Positions 50,352-58,653 of a DNA stretch of 64,000 bases are shown here, piece by piece (position 1 is the first letter of the stretch; each line of letters opens with the position of its first letter). Made by a program: the position numbers and the translations under genes. Origin of the DNA: Acinetobacter sp. Ac_5812 (GTDB lineage: Bacteria; Pseudomonadota; Gammaproteobacteria; Pseudomonadales; Moraxellaceae); the NCBI RefSeq assembly GCF_013072695.1, contig NZ_LXUK01000027.1, forward strand, positions 1-64,000, written 5' to 3'. Under the pieces are notes generated by a model. That model had not been told where the DNA came from, did no database searches, and saw only the letters and a list, made by a program, of their open reading frames with translations.

Positions 50352-51050
50352 ATGGCAACTAACTTAGAATCTTCCCTGCATATTTCTGACCTAATTTTAC
50401 AAGCAAGTCCTGTTGTACAACTGGTCATGCTGATCCTGCTACTCTCTTCAATTTATAGCTGGTATTTAATTGCCAAATTGTATATGGGCTTTAAAAAAGC
50501 AGAACAAGAGGATGAGCATTTTCAAAAAATGTTCTGGTCAGGTGCCGAATTAAATACGCTTTACAATAATGCTCAACTGAACTCTAAACGCCGTGGCCTA
50601 GAAGATATTTTCTATCAAGGCCTCGGTGAGTTTTTTAAGCTACAAAAACGTAAAGCAGATACCACTCAAACCATCGAGGGAACTGAACGTATCCTGCGTG
50701 TAGGCTTAAGCCGTGATCAAGGCGGCTTGGAAGTCGGTTTAGGTGCGCTTGCCAGTATTGGTTCAGTTGCGCCTTATATCGGCCTGTTCGGTACAGTTTG
50801 GGGCATCATGAATGCCTTTATCGGTCTTGCTGCTGTTGACCAAGTGACTTTGGCAACTGTTGCACCTGGTATTGCAGAAGCCCTGATTGCAACAGCGATT
50901 GGTTTATTTGCAGCAATTCCTGCTGTACTTGCGTTTAACCACTTTACCGCTAAAGGTGAAGCAACTTATTCAGATCGTGCATTATTCGCAGAAGAAATGG
51001 TTGCCCTTTTACAGCGTCAAGCGATTGGAACGACACAGGAAGATGCATAA
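50352..51050 (+). CDS. tolQ: TolQ, inner membrane proton channel subunit
   Basis: ExbB/TolQ family, 232 aa, with an N-terminal helix (VVQLVMLILLLSSIYSWYLI) and two C-terminal helices (ASIGSVAPYIGLFGTVWGIM and AEALIATAIGLFAAIPAVLA). The TVWGIM block is diagnostic. TolQ with TolR uses the proton motive force to energise TolA during outer-membrane constriction. Its stop overlaps tolR (TAATG). Confidence 0.96.
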   Translation: MATNLESSLHISDLILQASPVVQLVMLILLLSSIYSWYLIAKLYMGFKKAEQEDEHFQKMFWSGAELNTLYNNAQLNSKRRGLEDIFYQGLGEFFKLQKRKADTTQTIEGTERILRVGLSRDQGGLEVGLGALASIGSVAPYIGLFGTVWGIMNAFIGLAAVDQVTLATVAPGIAEALIATAIGLFAAIPAVLAFNHFTAKGEATYSDRALFAEEMVALLQRQAIGTTQEDA

Positions 51051-51502
51051 TGGCGATTCAACGATCTGGACGTTTTGAACGGATTAAAAAACCACTGAAA
51101 AGCGACATGAACGTCGTTCCTTATATCGATGTCATGTTGGTGCTGTTGGTCATTTTCATGGTGACAGCACCCATGATCACCAGTGGTATTAAGGTCGATT
51201 TACCTCAAGCAAACAATCATCCAATTGAATCCAAAGATATGCCAGCCATGGTGACCATTGGTAAAGATGGCAATATCTTTTTGCAATATCAAGAGTACAA
51301 AGGCAGTGATCCCCTTTCGCTTGAACAACTTGAAACTGTTTTAAGTGAAGCCCAGACGCAAGCTGAACAGGACAATAAACAACTGACTGTATTGGTCAAT
51401 GGTGATAAATCTCGTCCTTATGGTGAAGTTGTTTCACTGATGGCGAGTCTACAAGAAGCAGGCCTTACTCAAGTTGGCTTACTGACAGAGCCGTTAAAAT
51501 AA
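51050..51502 (+). CDS. tolR: TolR, inner membrane Tol-Pal energiser
   Basis: ExbD/TolR family, 150 aa. One transmembrane helix carries the proton-transfer aspartate in NVVPYIDVMLVLLVIFMVTA. The periplasmic domain follows (LTVLVNGDKSRPYGEVVSLM). Its gene lies between tolQ, overlapping by one base, and tolA, three bases on. It acts with TolQ to drive TolA. Confidence 0.96.
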   Translation: MAIQRSGRFERIKKPLKSDMNVVPYIDVMLVLLVIFMVTAPMITSGIKVDLPQANNHPIESKDMPAMVTIGKDGNIFLQYQEYKGSDPLSLEQLETVLSEAQTQAEQDNKQLTVLVNGDKSRPYGEVVSLMASLQEAGLTQVGLLTEPLK

Positions 51503-51505
51503 GCT

Positions 51506-52921
51506 ATGAAAAAATTTCAAGAGCCACCTTTTAAACAAAATGCGATTGCACTGGGTTTCACACTCGGTGTCCATGCAATCGCAATTGTTGGCTTACTGTT
51601 TTTAGGCTTGAGTAAACCCCCTGAAGAACCTAAAAAACTGACCACTATTTTGGTGAAGCCAGAAGATTTACCCCAGTCTTTACAGCAACCTGAGCAACAA
51701 GTCTCTGCTGAACATCAGGCAGAAGAAGTGCAAAGCCCTGTCGTGGATACAACACTTCCTGAAAATATTCCTGTAACCCCTCCGCCACCAACTGCACAAC
51801 AACTTGCGGCTGAAAAGCAAAAAACTGAACAGGCACAGCAAGCCAAACTTGCTGAGCAAAAACGCAAAGCAGATGAAGCTGCTCATGCACAGCAAGTTGA
51901 AGAACAACGTAAACTTGCAGAAGCTCAAGCACAAAAGCAACGTGCGGACGCTGAAGCGAAACGCCAAGCAGAGGCAAAAGCGAGGACTGAAGCAGATACG
52001 AAGCGTAGAGCTGAACAAAATGCCAAAGCAGAGGCTGAAGCTAAGGCGCGCCAAAAAGCGGAGCAAGATGCGAAATTAAGACAGCAAAAAGCTGCCGAAA
52101 ACGCAAAACTTCAAGCGCAACAGGATGCTAAACGCAAAGCTGAGGCAGATGCCAAGGCGCGTGCTGAAGCTGAGGCAAAACGTAAAGCTGAGACCGACGC
52201 GAGAGCAAAAGCCAACGCAGATGCGAAGCGTAAAGCCGATGCTGATACAAAGGCACGTGCTGAAGCCGATGCAAAACGTAAAGCTGAGGCCGATGCGAGA
52301 GCGAAAGCCAACGCAGATGCGAAGCGTAAAGCCGAAGCAGATACCAAGGCTAAAGCTGAGGCAGATGCGAAACGCAAAGCGAATGCAGACGCCAAAGCAA
52401 AAGCTGATGCAGACGCTAAACGTAAAGCCGATGCTGATGCGAAGGCAAAAGCCGATGCTGATGCAAAACGTAAAGCAAATGCCGATGCAAAGGCAAAAGC
52501 CGATGCTGATGCAAAACGCAAAGCAGATGCAGACGCAAAGTCCAAAGCTGAGGCAGATGCCAAACGTAAAGCCGAAGCTGAAGCAGATGCCAAAGCCGCA
52601 GCTGCCAAAAAAGCTGAACAAGAAGCGGCTCAGAAAAAGGCCGATGCAAAACGCGTTGCATCAACTGCGAAACGAGATTTTGAACAAAAAATCTATCGTG
52701 CGTGGAATATGCCAGCAGGTTCTTCAGGTCAACGTGCCAGCGCACGCGTGACATTAAGCGATAGTGGTTCAGTTTTATCAGTTGTCGTAACAGCAAGTGA
52801 CCCAGACGTTAAAGCCAGTGTAGAGGCTGCAATTCGGGCTGCTGCACCCTATCCAATGCCAGATGATCCAGTTGCTCGCCGTGAAGCTAGAAGCTTTACT
52901 TCAAGTTTTACTGCAAAATAG
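51506..52921 (+). CDS. tolA: TolA, periplasmic spanning protein of the Tol system
   Basis: An N-terminal transmembrane helix (GVHAIAIVGLLFLGLSK) is followed by a Pro/Glu-rich part. A very long Ala/Lys/Asp-rich helical domain (residues about 95-385) is built of ADAKRKADADAKAKAD-like units. The C-terminal globular domain (YRAWNMPAGSSGQRASARVT and following) contacts TolB, Pal and colicins or phages. The rod length varies in this family. The window shows intact termini. Confidence 0.95.
   Translation: MKKFQEPPFKQNAIALGFTLGVHAIAIVGLLFLGLSKPPEEPKKLTTILVKPEDLPQSLQQPEQQVSAEHQAEEVQSPVVDTTLPENIPVTPPPPTAQQLAAEKQKTEQAQQAKLAEQKRKADEAAHAQQVEEQRKLAEAQAQKQRADAEAKRQAEAKARTEADTKRRAEQNAKAEAEAKARQKAEQDAKLRQQKAAENAKLQAQQDAKRKAEADAKARAEAEAKRKAETDARAKANADAKRKADADTKARAEADAKRKAEADARAKANADAKRKAEADTKAKAEADAKRKANADAKAKADADAKRKADADAKAKADADAKRKANADAKAKADADAKRKADADAKSKAEADAKRKAEAEADAKAAAAKKAEQEAAQKKADAKRVASTAKRDFEQKIYRAWNMPAGSSGQRASARVTLSDSGSVLSVVVTASDPDVKASVEAAIRAAAPYPMPDDPVARREARSFTSSFTAK
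52130..52610 (+). repeat. Degenerate tandem repeat inside tolA
   Basis: Coding repeats of roughly 36 and 72 bases built on GATGCxAAACGTAAAGC units encode the Ala/Lys/Asp rod of TolA. Several copies are nearly identical, so this stretch is prone to length change by slippage or recombination. Confidence 0.8.
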
Positions 52922-52936
52922 TAATGAATAGTTAAC

Positions 52937-52969
52937 GTTACAGGCTTTTAATAGCACAAAGCCTGTAAC
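52937..52969 (+). other. Perfect hairpin between tolA and tolB
   Basis: GTTACAGGCTTT and AAAGCCTGTAAC form a 12-bp perfect stem with a 9-base loop. No T-run follows. It may stabilise the upstream RNA or act as a partial terminator that lowers tolB-pal expression. Confidence 0.6.
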
Positions 52970-53020
52970 TATGTTAAATAATCAACAGCCACAAAAATAC
53001 GAATGCAAGTAATTGTAACT

Positions 53021-54304
53021 ATGGATAAGACTCGTAAACACCTACTCTCCTTAGCAGTTTTCGCAGCAATTAGCGCAGTTGTTCCAACAGCAACATTTGC
53101 GCAGTTACAGCTTGAAATTGCCAAAGCACCTGAACAAGCGCCGAAAATCGCAATTGTACCGTTTGCTAATGACAGCGCAATCTATCCGATTGTCGAGCGT
53201 GATTTAAATCGTTCAGGCCGCTTTACCAGCGCATCTCAAAATTTACCAGCAACCGCAAGCCTTAATCAGGTTCAAGCGGGTGATTGGCAAAATGCAGGTG
53301 TACCTTATGTTGTCGTTGGGCAAATGAAAGCCGTTGATGCCAACACATTTGAAATTCATTACCAACTTTATGATGTACAAAAACAACAATATTTACTCAA
53401 TGAAGTGCTGACTGTACCTAGCTCACGTATTCGCCAAGCGGGTCATATGATCAGTGATACCATCTATCAAGCATTGACAGGTATTGCAGGTGACTTTAGC
53501 GGTCGTATTGCCTATGTACTGCGTAATCAGGCCACGCCTGCTCAGCGCTATACCTTACAGATTGCAGATACAGACGGCGAACAGCCTAAAACTGTCCTGA
53601 CCTCACGAGATCCTATTCTGTCTCCTGCTTGGACACCAGATGCCAAGAAAATTGCATACGTGTCATTTGAAACTAAGCGTCCTGCAATTTATTTACAAGA
53701 TTTAGCCACAGGCCAGCGTGAAGTTTTAGCCAGCTTCCGTGGATTGAATGGTGCCCCAAGCTTCTCACCGGATGGTAAATCAATGTTGTTCACTGCTTCA
53801 ATGCATGGCAACCCTGAAGTTTATCAAATGGATTTAAGCACACGCCAAGTTCAACGCATGACCAATGATACTGCGATTGATACCGAAGCACGTTATGCAC
53901 CCGATGGTAAATCATTTATCTTTACCTCGGACCGTGGCGGTTCACCACAAATTTATCGCTATAGTTTTGATGACAGTTCGGTCAAACGCTTGACCTTCAA
54001 AGGTGCATTCAATGCACGTGGAACCTTAAGTGCTGATGGTAAAAAGATTGCGTTAGTTCACCGCCCAAGTGGCAGTAACTACAAAGTTGCAATCCAAGAT
54101 ATCAATACCGGTATCACCAATATTCTCACACCAACCAGTTTAGACGAATCACCAAGCTTCTCACCAAATGGACAGATGGTGGTTTATGCAACGCGTGAAG
54201 GCAGCCGTGGTTTATTATCGGTTATGTCTACTGACGGCCGTTTCCGCATGAATTTACCAAGCGAACAAGGTGAAGTTCGTGAACCAGCTTGGGCACCAAA
54301 ATAA
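53021..54304 (+). CDS. tolB: TolB, periplasmic beta-propeller protein
   Basis: From the ATG at 53021 a signal peptide (MDKTRKHLLSLAVFAAISAV, cleaved after FA) precedes the N-terminal domain (PKIAIVPFANDSAIYPIVER) and a six-bladed beta propeller with repeated SPAWTPDAKKIAYVSFE, GAPSFSPDGKSMLF and ARYAPDGKSFIFTSDRGG blocks. TolB binds Pal and TolA. An ATG at 53003 is an alternative start. Neither has a strong ribosome binding site. Confidence 0.94.
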   Translation: MDKTRKHLLSLAVFAAISAVVPTATFAQLQLEIAKAPEQAPKIAIVPFANDSAIYPIVERDLNRSGRFTSASQNLPATASLNQVQAGDWQNAGVPYVVVGQMKAVDANTFEIHYQLYDVQKQQYLLNEVLTVPSSRIRQAGHMISDTIYQALTGIAGDFSGRIAYVLRNQATPAQRYTLQIADTDGEQPKTVLTSRDPILSPAWTPDAKKIAYVSFETKRPAIYLQDLATGQREVLASFRGLNGAPSFSPDGKSMLFTASMHGNPEVYQMDLSTRQVQRMTNDTAIDTEARYAPDGKSFIFTSDRGGSPQIYRYSFDDSSVKRLTFKGAFNARGTLSADGKKIALVHRPSGSNYKVAIQDINTGITNILTPTSLDESPSFSPNGQMVVYATREGSRGLLSVMSTDGRFRMNLPSEQGEVREPAWAPK

Positions 54305-54326
54305 GTTTAATCGATTGGAGAATCAT

Positions 54327-54893
54327 ATGAACATTAAATATCTTACGCTTCCGCTGATTGCTGCTACGCTTGTATTCACAGGTTGTGCAAGTCGTAAACC
54401 TGCTGCTGATATTACCACTGGTACCAATCCAAATGGCTCAACCACAGTCAGTACAGATGGTTTAAGTGAAGATGCAGCATTAAACGCGCAAAACTTGGCG
54501 GGCGCATCTTCAAAAGGCGTCACTGCTGCAAATAAAGCCTTCTTGGCTAAGCGCGTTGTTCACTTCAACTATGACAGCAGTGACTTATCGAATGAAGACT
54601 ATCAAACCCTTCAAGCACATGCTCAATTCTTAGTTGCCAATGCTAACTCTCGTGTTGCCCTTACAGGTCACACCGATGAGCGTGGTACACGTGAATACAA
54701 TATGGCACTTGGCGAACGCCGTGCAAAAGCGGTTGAAAGCTTTTTGATTACCAATGGTGTAAACCCACAGCAACTTGAAGCAGTTAGCTATGGTAAAGAA
54801 TCACCAGTGAACGCAGGTCATGATGAAGCTGCATGGAAAGAAAATCGCCGTGTAGAAATCAACTACGAAGCTGTTCCACCACTATTAAAATAA
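54327..54893 (+). CDS. pal: Peptidoglycan-associated lipoprotein Pal
   Basis: The ATG at 54327 has TGGAGAA upstream. The lipobox FTGC is at residues 15-18, followed by a linker and the OmpA-like domain: VVHFNYDSSDLSNEDYQTL, LTGHTDERGTREYNMALG with the peptidoglycan-binding NxxLxxxRA set, and VNAGHDEAAWKENRRVEI. Pal anchors the outer membrane to peptidoglycan and ends the ybgC-tolQRAB-pal operon. A strong terminator follows. Confidence 0.96.
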   Translation: MNIKYLTLPLIAATLVFTGCASRKPAADITTGTNPNGSTTVSTDGLSEDAALNAQNLAGASSKGVTAANKAFLAKRVVHFNYDSSDLSNEDYQTLQAHAQFLVANANSRVALTGHTDERGTREYNMALGERRAKAVESFLITNGVNPQQLEAVSYGKESPVNAGHDEAAWKENRRVEINYEAVPPLLK

Positions 54894-54912
54894 CCGTGGT
54901 TCCGCTTTAAAT

Positions 54913-54941
54913 AAAAATGCTCACTTCATGTGAGCATTTTT
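54913..54941. terminator. Bidirectional terminator after pal
   Basis: AAAAATGCTCAC and GTGAGCATTTTT form a perfect 12-bp stem with a 5-base loop and T-runs on both strands. It serves pal and the convergent small gene. Confidence 0.85.
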
Positions 54942-54951
54942 ATATCATTCA

Positions 54952-55137
54952 TCAAGACGAAGATTGAGGGTCAGACTTGTTTTGCATCGACTCAATCAAA
55001 TCATGCTTGTTAAACTCTTTGTATTCTGGCTTCGCCTCATACTGTTTCCATGCATCCTGCACATTTTCTTTGGAAATCGTATCTAAGCTAATCGGTTCGC
55101 TCGGCGTGGGCGTTGCCTCAAAATTCTTGGTTGTCAT
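54952..55137 (-). CDS. Small hypothetical protein, 61 aa
   Basis: The ATG at 55137 is preceded by a perfect ribosome binding site GGAGGTTAAAT; the frame is open to 55182 but that start is less likely. The product (MTTKNFEATPTPSEPISLDT, then VQDAWKQYEAKPEYKEFN) is short, hydrophilic and acidic, with no recognised domain. The strong translation signal suggests a real, well expressed gene. It converges on pal across a bidirectional terminator. Confidence 0.65.
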   Translation of the reverse strand: MTTKNFEATPTPSEPISLDTISKENVQDAWKQYEAKPEYKEFNKHDLIESMQNKSDPQSSS

Positions 55138-55314
55138 ATTTAACCTCCAAACATCCTGTTTAGTATCTATGCAACATAGCATGTAATAACGTGCTTGTAA
55201 TCATAAAAGCAACATAAATAAAGTAAGATAATTTTTATTTTTGCACGATCTCATCTAGAATACCCTCATTCTTTTTTATCAATTTTTGACGCGGCTAAAT
55301 CGGAGCTATTCAAT

Positions 55315-56286
55315 ATGTCAAACCTTAATTTGACCCAATACCTAGAACAACATAATGGGAATTTGACTCCAGAGTTGGCACAAGTGATCGAAACCATTGC
55401 TGCTACATGCCAAACCATTGATCAGGCACTTCAAAAAGGTGCTTTAGCTGGTATTTTGGGCAGTGCAGGCAACGAGAACGTTCAAGGCGAAACACAAAAG
55501 AAACTCGATGTTATTTCTAATGATTACCTCATTGATGCTTTAAAAGCACACCCACAAGTCGGCGGTCTAGCTTCAGAAGAGTTAGATGATTTCACCCCTG
55601 CTCAGGAAAATGGTAAATATCTCGTTTTATTCGATCCACTCGATGGTTCAAGCAACATCGACATTAATATGTGTGTGGGTACGATTTTCTCTATCCTTCC
55701 TGCAAAGAATGCTGTGACTCAATCTGCCGACTTTATGCAAGCAGGTACTGAACAAGTTGCTGCGGGTTATGTGCTTTATGGTCCTTCGACCATGTTAGCG
55801 CTTACTGTGGGCGCAGGTGTGGTGTTCTTTACTTTCGATCCAACCACTCAAAGTTTCTTATTAACCACTGAACAAGTACAAGTTGCGGCGGATACACAAG
55901 AGTTTGCAATTAACTCATCAAATCAACGTCACTGGGAAAACCCTGTGAAACGTTATATTGATGAGCTTTTAGCGGGTAAAACATCAGTCCGTGAAAAAGA
56001 TTTTAATATGCGTTGGGTTGCATGTATGGTCGGTGATATTCACCGTATTCTATGCCGTGGTGGTATTTTCCTTTACCCTTACGATTTAAAAGATCCGAAG
56101 AAAGCAGGCCGCTTACGTTTGATGTATGAAGCAAACCCAATGAGCATGCTGATTGAACAAGCAGGTGGCGCATCTACAACAGGTCGTGTTCGTATTATGG
56201 ATATCCAACCAACAGAACTACACCAACGTGTTCCTGTTATTATTGGCTCTAAAAACGAAGTAGAACGCGTAACAAGCTACCACTAA
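55315..56286 (+). CDS. fbp: Fructose-1,6-bisphosphatase class I
   Basis: The class I motif LVLFDPLDGSSNIDINMCV is present; it holds the Mg2+ ligands. The protein has KLDVISNDYLIDAL, GGLASEELDDF and the C-terminal GGIFLYPYDLKDPKKAGRLR LMYEA-type substrate site. Length 323 aa. The enzyme makes fructose-6-phosphate in gluconeogenesis. Acinetobacter lacks a full glycolytic pathway and depends on this step, so the gene is expected. The ribosome binding site is CGGAG. Confidence 0.96.
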   Translation: MSNLNLTQYLEQHNGNLTPELAQVIETIAATCQTIDQALQKGALAGILGSAGNENVQGETQKKLDVISNDYLIDALKAHPQVGGLASEELDDFTPAQENGKYLVLFDPLDGSSNIDINMCVGTIFSILPAKNAVTQSADFMQAGTEQVAAGYVLYGPSTMLALTVGAGVVFFTFDPTTQSFLLTTEQVQVAADTQEFAINSSNQRHWENPVKRYIDELLAGKTSVREKDFNMRWVACMVGDIHRILCRGGIFLYPYDLKDPKKAGRLRLMYEANPMSMLIEQAGGASTTGRVRIMDIQPTELHQRVPVIIGSKNEVERVTSYH

Positions 56287-56343
56287 TTACTTTTTATAAT
56301 CAGGGCATTATAAAGTTATGATGCCCTTTTGGATGTTTATCTT

Positions 56344-57120
56344 ATGGCGGTTATTTTCCTAGAATCCAAAGACAATGCAAAAATCAAACATTTGCGTGGT
56401 CTGATCGAGCTCAACAGTGCCCGAAAAAAACATCAGCAAACCGTTCTAGAAGGTACACATCTGTGCTTGGCTTGGTTGCAACAGCAGAAAAAAATATTTT
56501 CTCTTTTTACCACCGAACAAGCCTTAGAACATCCAGATTTACAAGAGGTGATTGAACTCCATCAAGCTCACATCTTCGTTATCAGTGAAGTCCTGTATAA
56601 AGATTTAAGCACATTAGGCACAACCCTTCCATGTCTAGCGATTGTCGACCTGCCCAAAACTGCTGCTACCATTGATTTTAAGGCCGACACTTTAATTCTA
56701 GAAAATGTTCAAGATCCTGGAAATGTAGGTACACTCCTCCGCTCTGCTGCCGCTGCAAATATCAAACAGGTGATTTGTACACAAGGTTCAGCTGCACTGT
56801 GGTCTCCACGTGTGCTTCGAGCAGGGATGGGTGCTCATTTTAGTCTTCAATGTTTTGAAAACTTCCAGCTCACGGATATTCTTCCGAAATTTCAAATTCC
56901 AGTTTTTGTGACCAGTTCACACCGCTCAACCAGCTTATATAGCCAAGATTTAACTCAAGCATGCGTCTGGATTTTAGGCAACGAAGGTCAAGGTGCGAGT
57001 GACTATGCACTTGAGCATGCTCAAGCAGTGGCGATCCCTCAACCTGGTGGACAAGAGTCACTTAATGTCGCAATTGCAGGCTCAGTATGCTTTTTTGAAA
57101 TGGTTCGTCAACGTCAGTAA
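56344..57120 (+). CDS. SpoU/TrmH-family RNA 2'-O-methyltransferase
   Basis: The SpoU signature motifs are visible: LENVQDPGNVGTLLRSAAAA (motif 1), VWILGNEGQGASD (motif 2) and IPQPGGQESLNVAIAGSVC (motif 3). A substrate-binding N-terminal domain (SKDNAKIKHLRGLIELNSAR) precedes them. It methylates the 2'-OH of an rRNA or tRNA residue, but the site cannot be told. The frame opens at a TTG at 56329, but the ATG at 56344 has GGATG upstream. Length 258 aa. Confidence 0.9.
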   Translation: MAVIFLESKDNAKIKHLRGLIELNSARKKHQQTVLEGTHLCLAWLQQQKKIFSLFTTEQALEHPDLQEVIELHQAHIFVISEVLYKDLSTLGTTLPCLAIVDLPKTAATIDFKADTLILENVQDPGNVGTLLRSAAAANIKQVICTQGSAALWSPRVLRAGMGAHFSLQCFENFQLTDILPKFQIPVFVTSSHRSTSLYSQDLTQACVWILGNEGQGASDYALEHAQAVAIPQPGGQESLNVAIAGSVCFFEMVRQRQ

Positions 57121-57204
57121 AAACGTTAAATTATTTTAATTACGATTTTTTTACTGAGAAAATCAATTACACTACTAAAAATAATTGCTTAAGTTGTCAA
57201 CGCG

Positions 57205-57253
57205 CCCACCATTTTCAACGTTATATGATTAATGAATTGGAATTAATGGTGGG
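57205..57253 (+). promoter_or_regulatory. Hairpin that can mask the ribosome binding site of the sigma gene
   Basis: CCCACCATT at 57205-57213 is the exact reverse complement of AATGGTGGG at 57245-57253, which ends five bases before the sigma factor ATG and contains the ribosome binding site GGTGGG. Weaker pairing (TTTTCA with TGGAA) may extend the stem inward. Paired, it would block translation. Regulation by temperature or a factor is inferred. Confidence 0.6.
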
Positions 57254-57258
57254 TATCC

Positions 57259-57897
57259 ATGACAGGATTTTCCATCTCTATGGATTTAGCACCGAAACAG
57301 GCTCGAACCGAAAACAGTACTGATCGCAGTACCGTTGAACAACGTCTGCGTTTTTTTATGCAAGACGTTACAGGTCGTGCCTTGGTTATGATGGAAAGCG
57401 CAACGCAGGGACAACAAGGCATTGCGATGGATTTAGTGCAAGAAGCATTTATTTCATTGCACAAGTCATATGCTGATAAAAATATAGAAGAATGGTATCC
57501 CCTGTTCTACACCATATTAAATAACAAACTTCAGGATTGGCGACGTAAAGAAGCTCGTCGTGCTAGCCCATTTTCATTATTTAAAAAAATTAGTTTAGAT
57601 GATGACGAAGAAATCATTGATGTTGTGGATGAATCGACCCCTAATCCGTTTGAATTTCTTGATCAAGAAGTCACGATGGAGGAAATTCAAGCTGCAGTCA
57701 ATCAATTACCCGTTCGTCAACAACAAGCATTTATGCTAAGAGCATGGGAAGGTTTCGACACCATGACCACAGCACAGATTATGGATTGCAGTGAAGGCAG
57801 TGTGAAAACACATTACCACCGTGCGATTCAGGGACTCAGAATTGCTTTAGAGCATTTAAACCCGCACACGGGAGGATCATCAGATGAAAAAAGATGA
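57259..57897 (+). CDS. ECF-type RNA polymerase sigma factor
   Basis: Region 2 is visible as MDLVQEAFISLHKSY, then YADKNIEEWYPLFYTILNNK and LQDWRRKEARR. Region 4 lies in QLPVRQQQAFMLRAWEGF and DTMTTAQIMDCSEGSVKTHY with the recognition helix CSEGSVKTHYHRAI. There are no regions 1 and 3, which marks it as extracytoplasmic function type. 212 aa is usual. The ATG follows a ribosome binding site that can be hidden in a hairpin. It overlaps the next gene by 14 bases. Confidence 0.9.
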   Translation: MTGFSISMDLAPKQARTENSTDRSTVEQRLRFFMQDVTGRALVMMESATQGQQGIAMDLVQEAFISLHKSYADKNIEEWYPLFYTILNNKLQDWRRKEARRASPFSLFKKISLDDDEEIIDVVDESTPNPFEFLDQEVTMEEIQAAVNQLPVRQQQAFMLRAWEGFDTMTTAQIMDCSEGSVKTHYHRAIQGLRIALEHLNPHTGGSSDEKR

Positions 57898-58207
57898 GTT
57901 CACGAAACATGTGACATCCAGACTCGACCAACTTGCGAAAGAACAGCACCGCAATAAAATGATGGTGATGAATCATGTTCTTGATACTGTACAAAAGAAA
58001 CCAACCTCTTATTACAGTATTTGGAAAATGACTGGTTTTGCGTTTGCTGCTGCCCTCATGGGGATTGTGGTTCTGCCTAGCTCGTTGCAATTGGCGGACC
58101 AACCTCAAAATCAGGTTGTGGTAAATCCAAAACTTTCACCGCAAATGGTTGAAGATATGGAAATGTTATTGGTCTTAGGTGAGGATAAAGTTCCACATGG
58201 CAGCTAA
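57884..58207 (+). CDS. Small membrane protein, probable anti-sigma factor
   Basis: The protein starts MKKDEFTKHVTSRLDQLAKE with a polar cytoplasmic part, one transmembrane helix (MTGFAFAAALMGIVVLPSS) and an acidic periplasmic tail (SPQMVEDMEMLLVLGEDK). It resembles the DUF3619-type partners of such sigma genes in other proteobacteria. It overlaps the sigma factor gene by 14 bases, so it is translationally coupled. Anti-sigma activity is inferred from position and topology. Confidence 0.7.
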   Translation: MKKDEFTKHVTSRLDQLAKEQHRNKMMVMNHVLDTVQKKPTSYYSIWKMTGFAFAAALMGIVVLPSSLQLADQPQNQVVVNPKLSPQMVEDMEMLLVLGEDKVPHGS

Positions 58208-58586
58208 AAAATTAGCACTTGTTGTGTGTACACTCGGCTTATTACAAACCAGTTTTGCAGGTTCAGAACGCTTTTGGGTATTCTCTAAACCGAATAAACC
58301 GGCAGCTGAAGAAGCTTGGGATGACTTATCACCTGAAGAGCAGCGTGTTTTAATCAAACGTTATCAAACCTTGAAAGAAATTCCGACCAACCAAAGTTCC
58401 CAACTGCAACAACGGATGGAATGGTTTACGCAACTACCTGAAGATGAAAAACAGAAAATGCGTGATGTATGGCAAAAAATGAGTATGCAAGAACGTAACA
58501 CGCTACGTAAACGCATGCTAAATGCCAGTAACGAAGAACGTGTCAATATCAGAGAAGAATATCTTACTAAATATGCTGAACACTAA
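58197..58586 (+). CDS. DUF3106 family exported protein
   Basis: From the ATG at 58197 (MAAKKLALVVCTLGLLQTSF) a signal peptide ends at FAGS. The remainder has the DUF3106 pattern: WDDLSPEEQRVLIKRYQTLK, MEWFTQLPEDEKQKMRDVWQ and MSMQERNTLRKRMLNASNEE, repeated charged helices with P/S-x-E-E/Q. It overlaps the membrane protein gene by 11 bases and completes a sigma-membrane protein-DUF3106 operon. Its role, perhaps as a periplasmic sensor for the sigma system, is inference. Confidence 0.8.
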   Translation: MAAKKLALVVCTLGLLQTSFAGSERFWVFSKPNKPAAEEAWDDLSPEEQRVLIKRYQTLKEIPTNQSSQLQQRMEWFTQLPEDEKQKMRDVWQKMSMQERNTLRKRMLNASNEERVNIREEYLTKYAEH

Positions 58587-58610
58587 TTTTTAATTTATTT
58601 ATAAAAATAA

Positions 58611-58637
58611 AAAATAGCGCCTTTAAGGCGCTATTTT
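58611..58637. terminator. Bidirectional terminator
   Basis: AAAATAGCGCC and GGCGCTATTTT form an 11-bp perfect stem with a 5-base loop, between the sigma operon and the convergent CSLREA gene, with A/T runs on both sides. Confidence 0.85.
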
Positions 58638-58653
58638 TTTATGTTGGGTCAGC

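Noticed and set aside
51645..52796. Several long frames on both strands inside tolA
   Set aside because: They are products of the repetitive Ala/Lys codons of TolA; their sequences are low-complexity (Ala/Phe/Ser or Leu/His runs).
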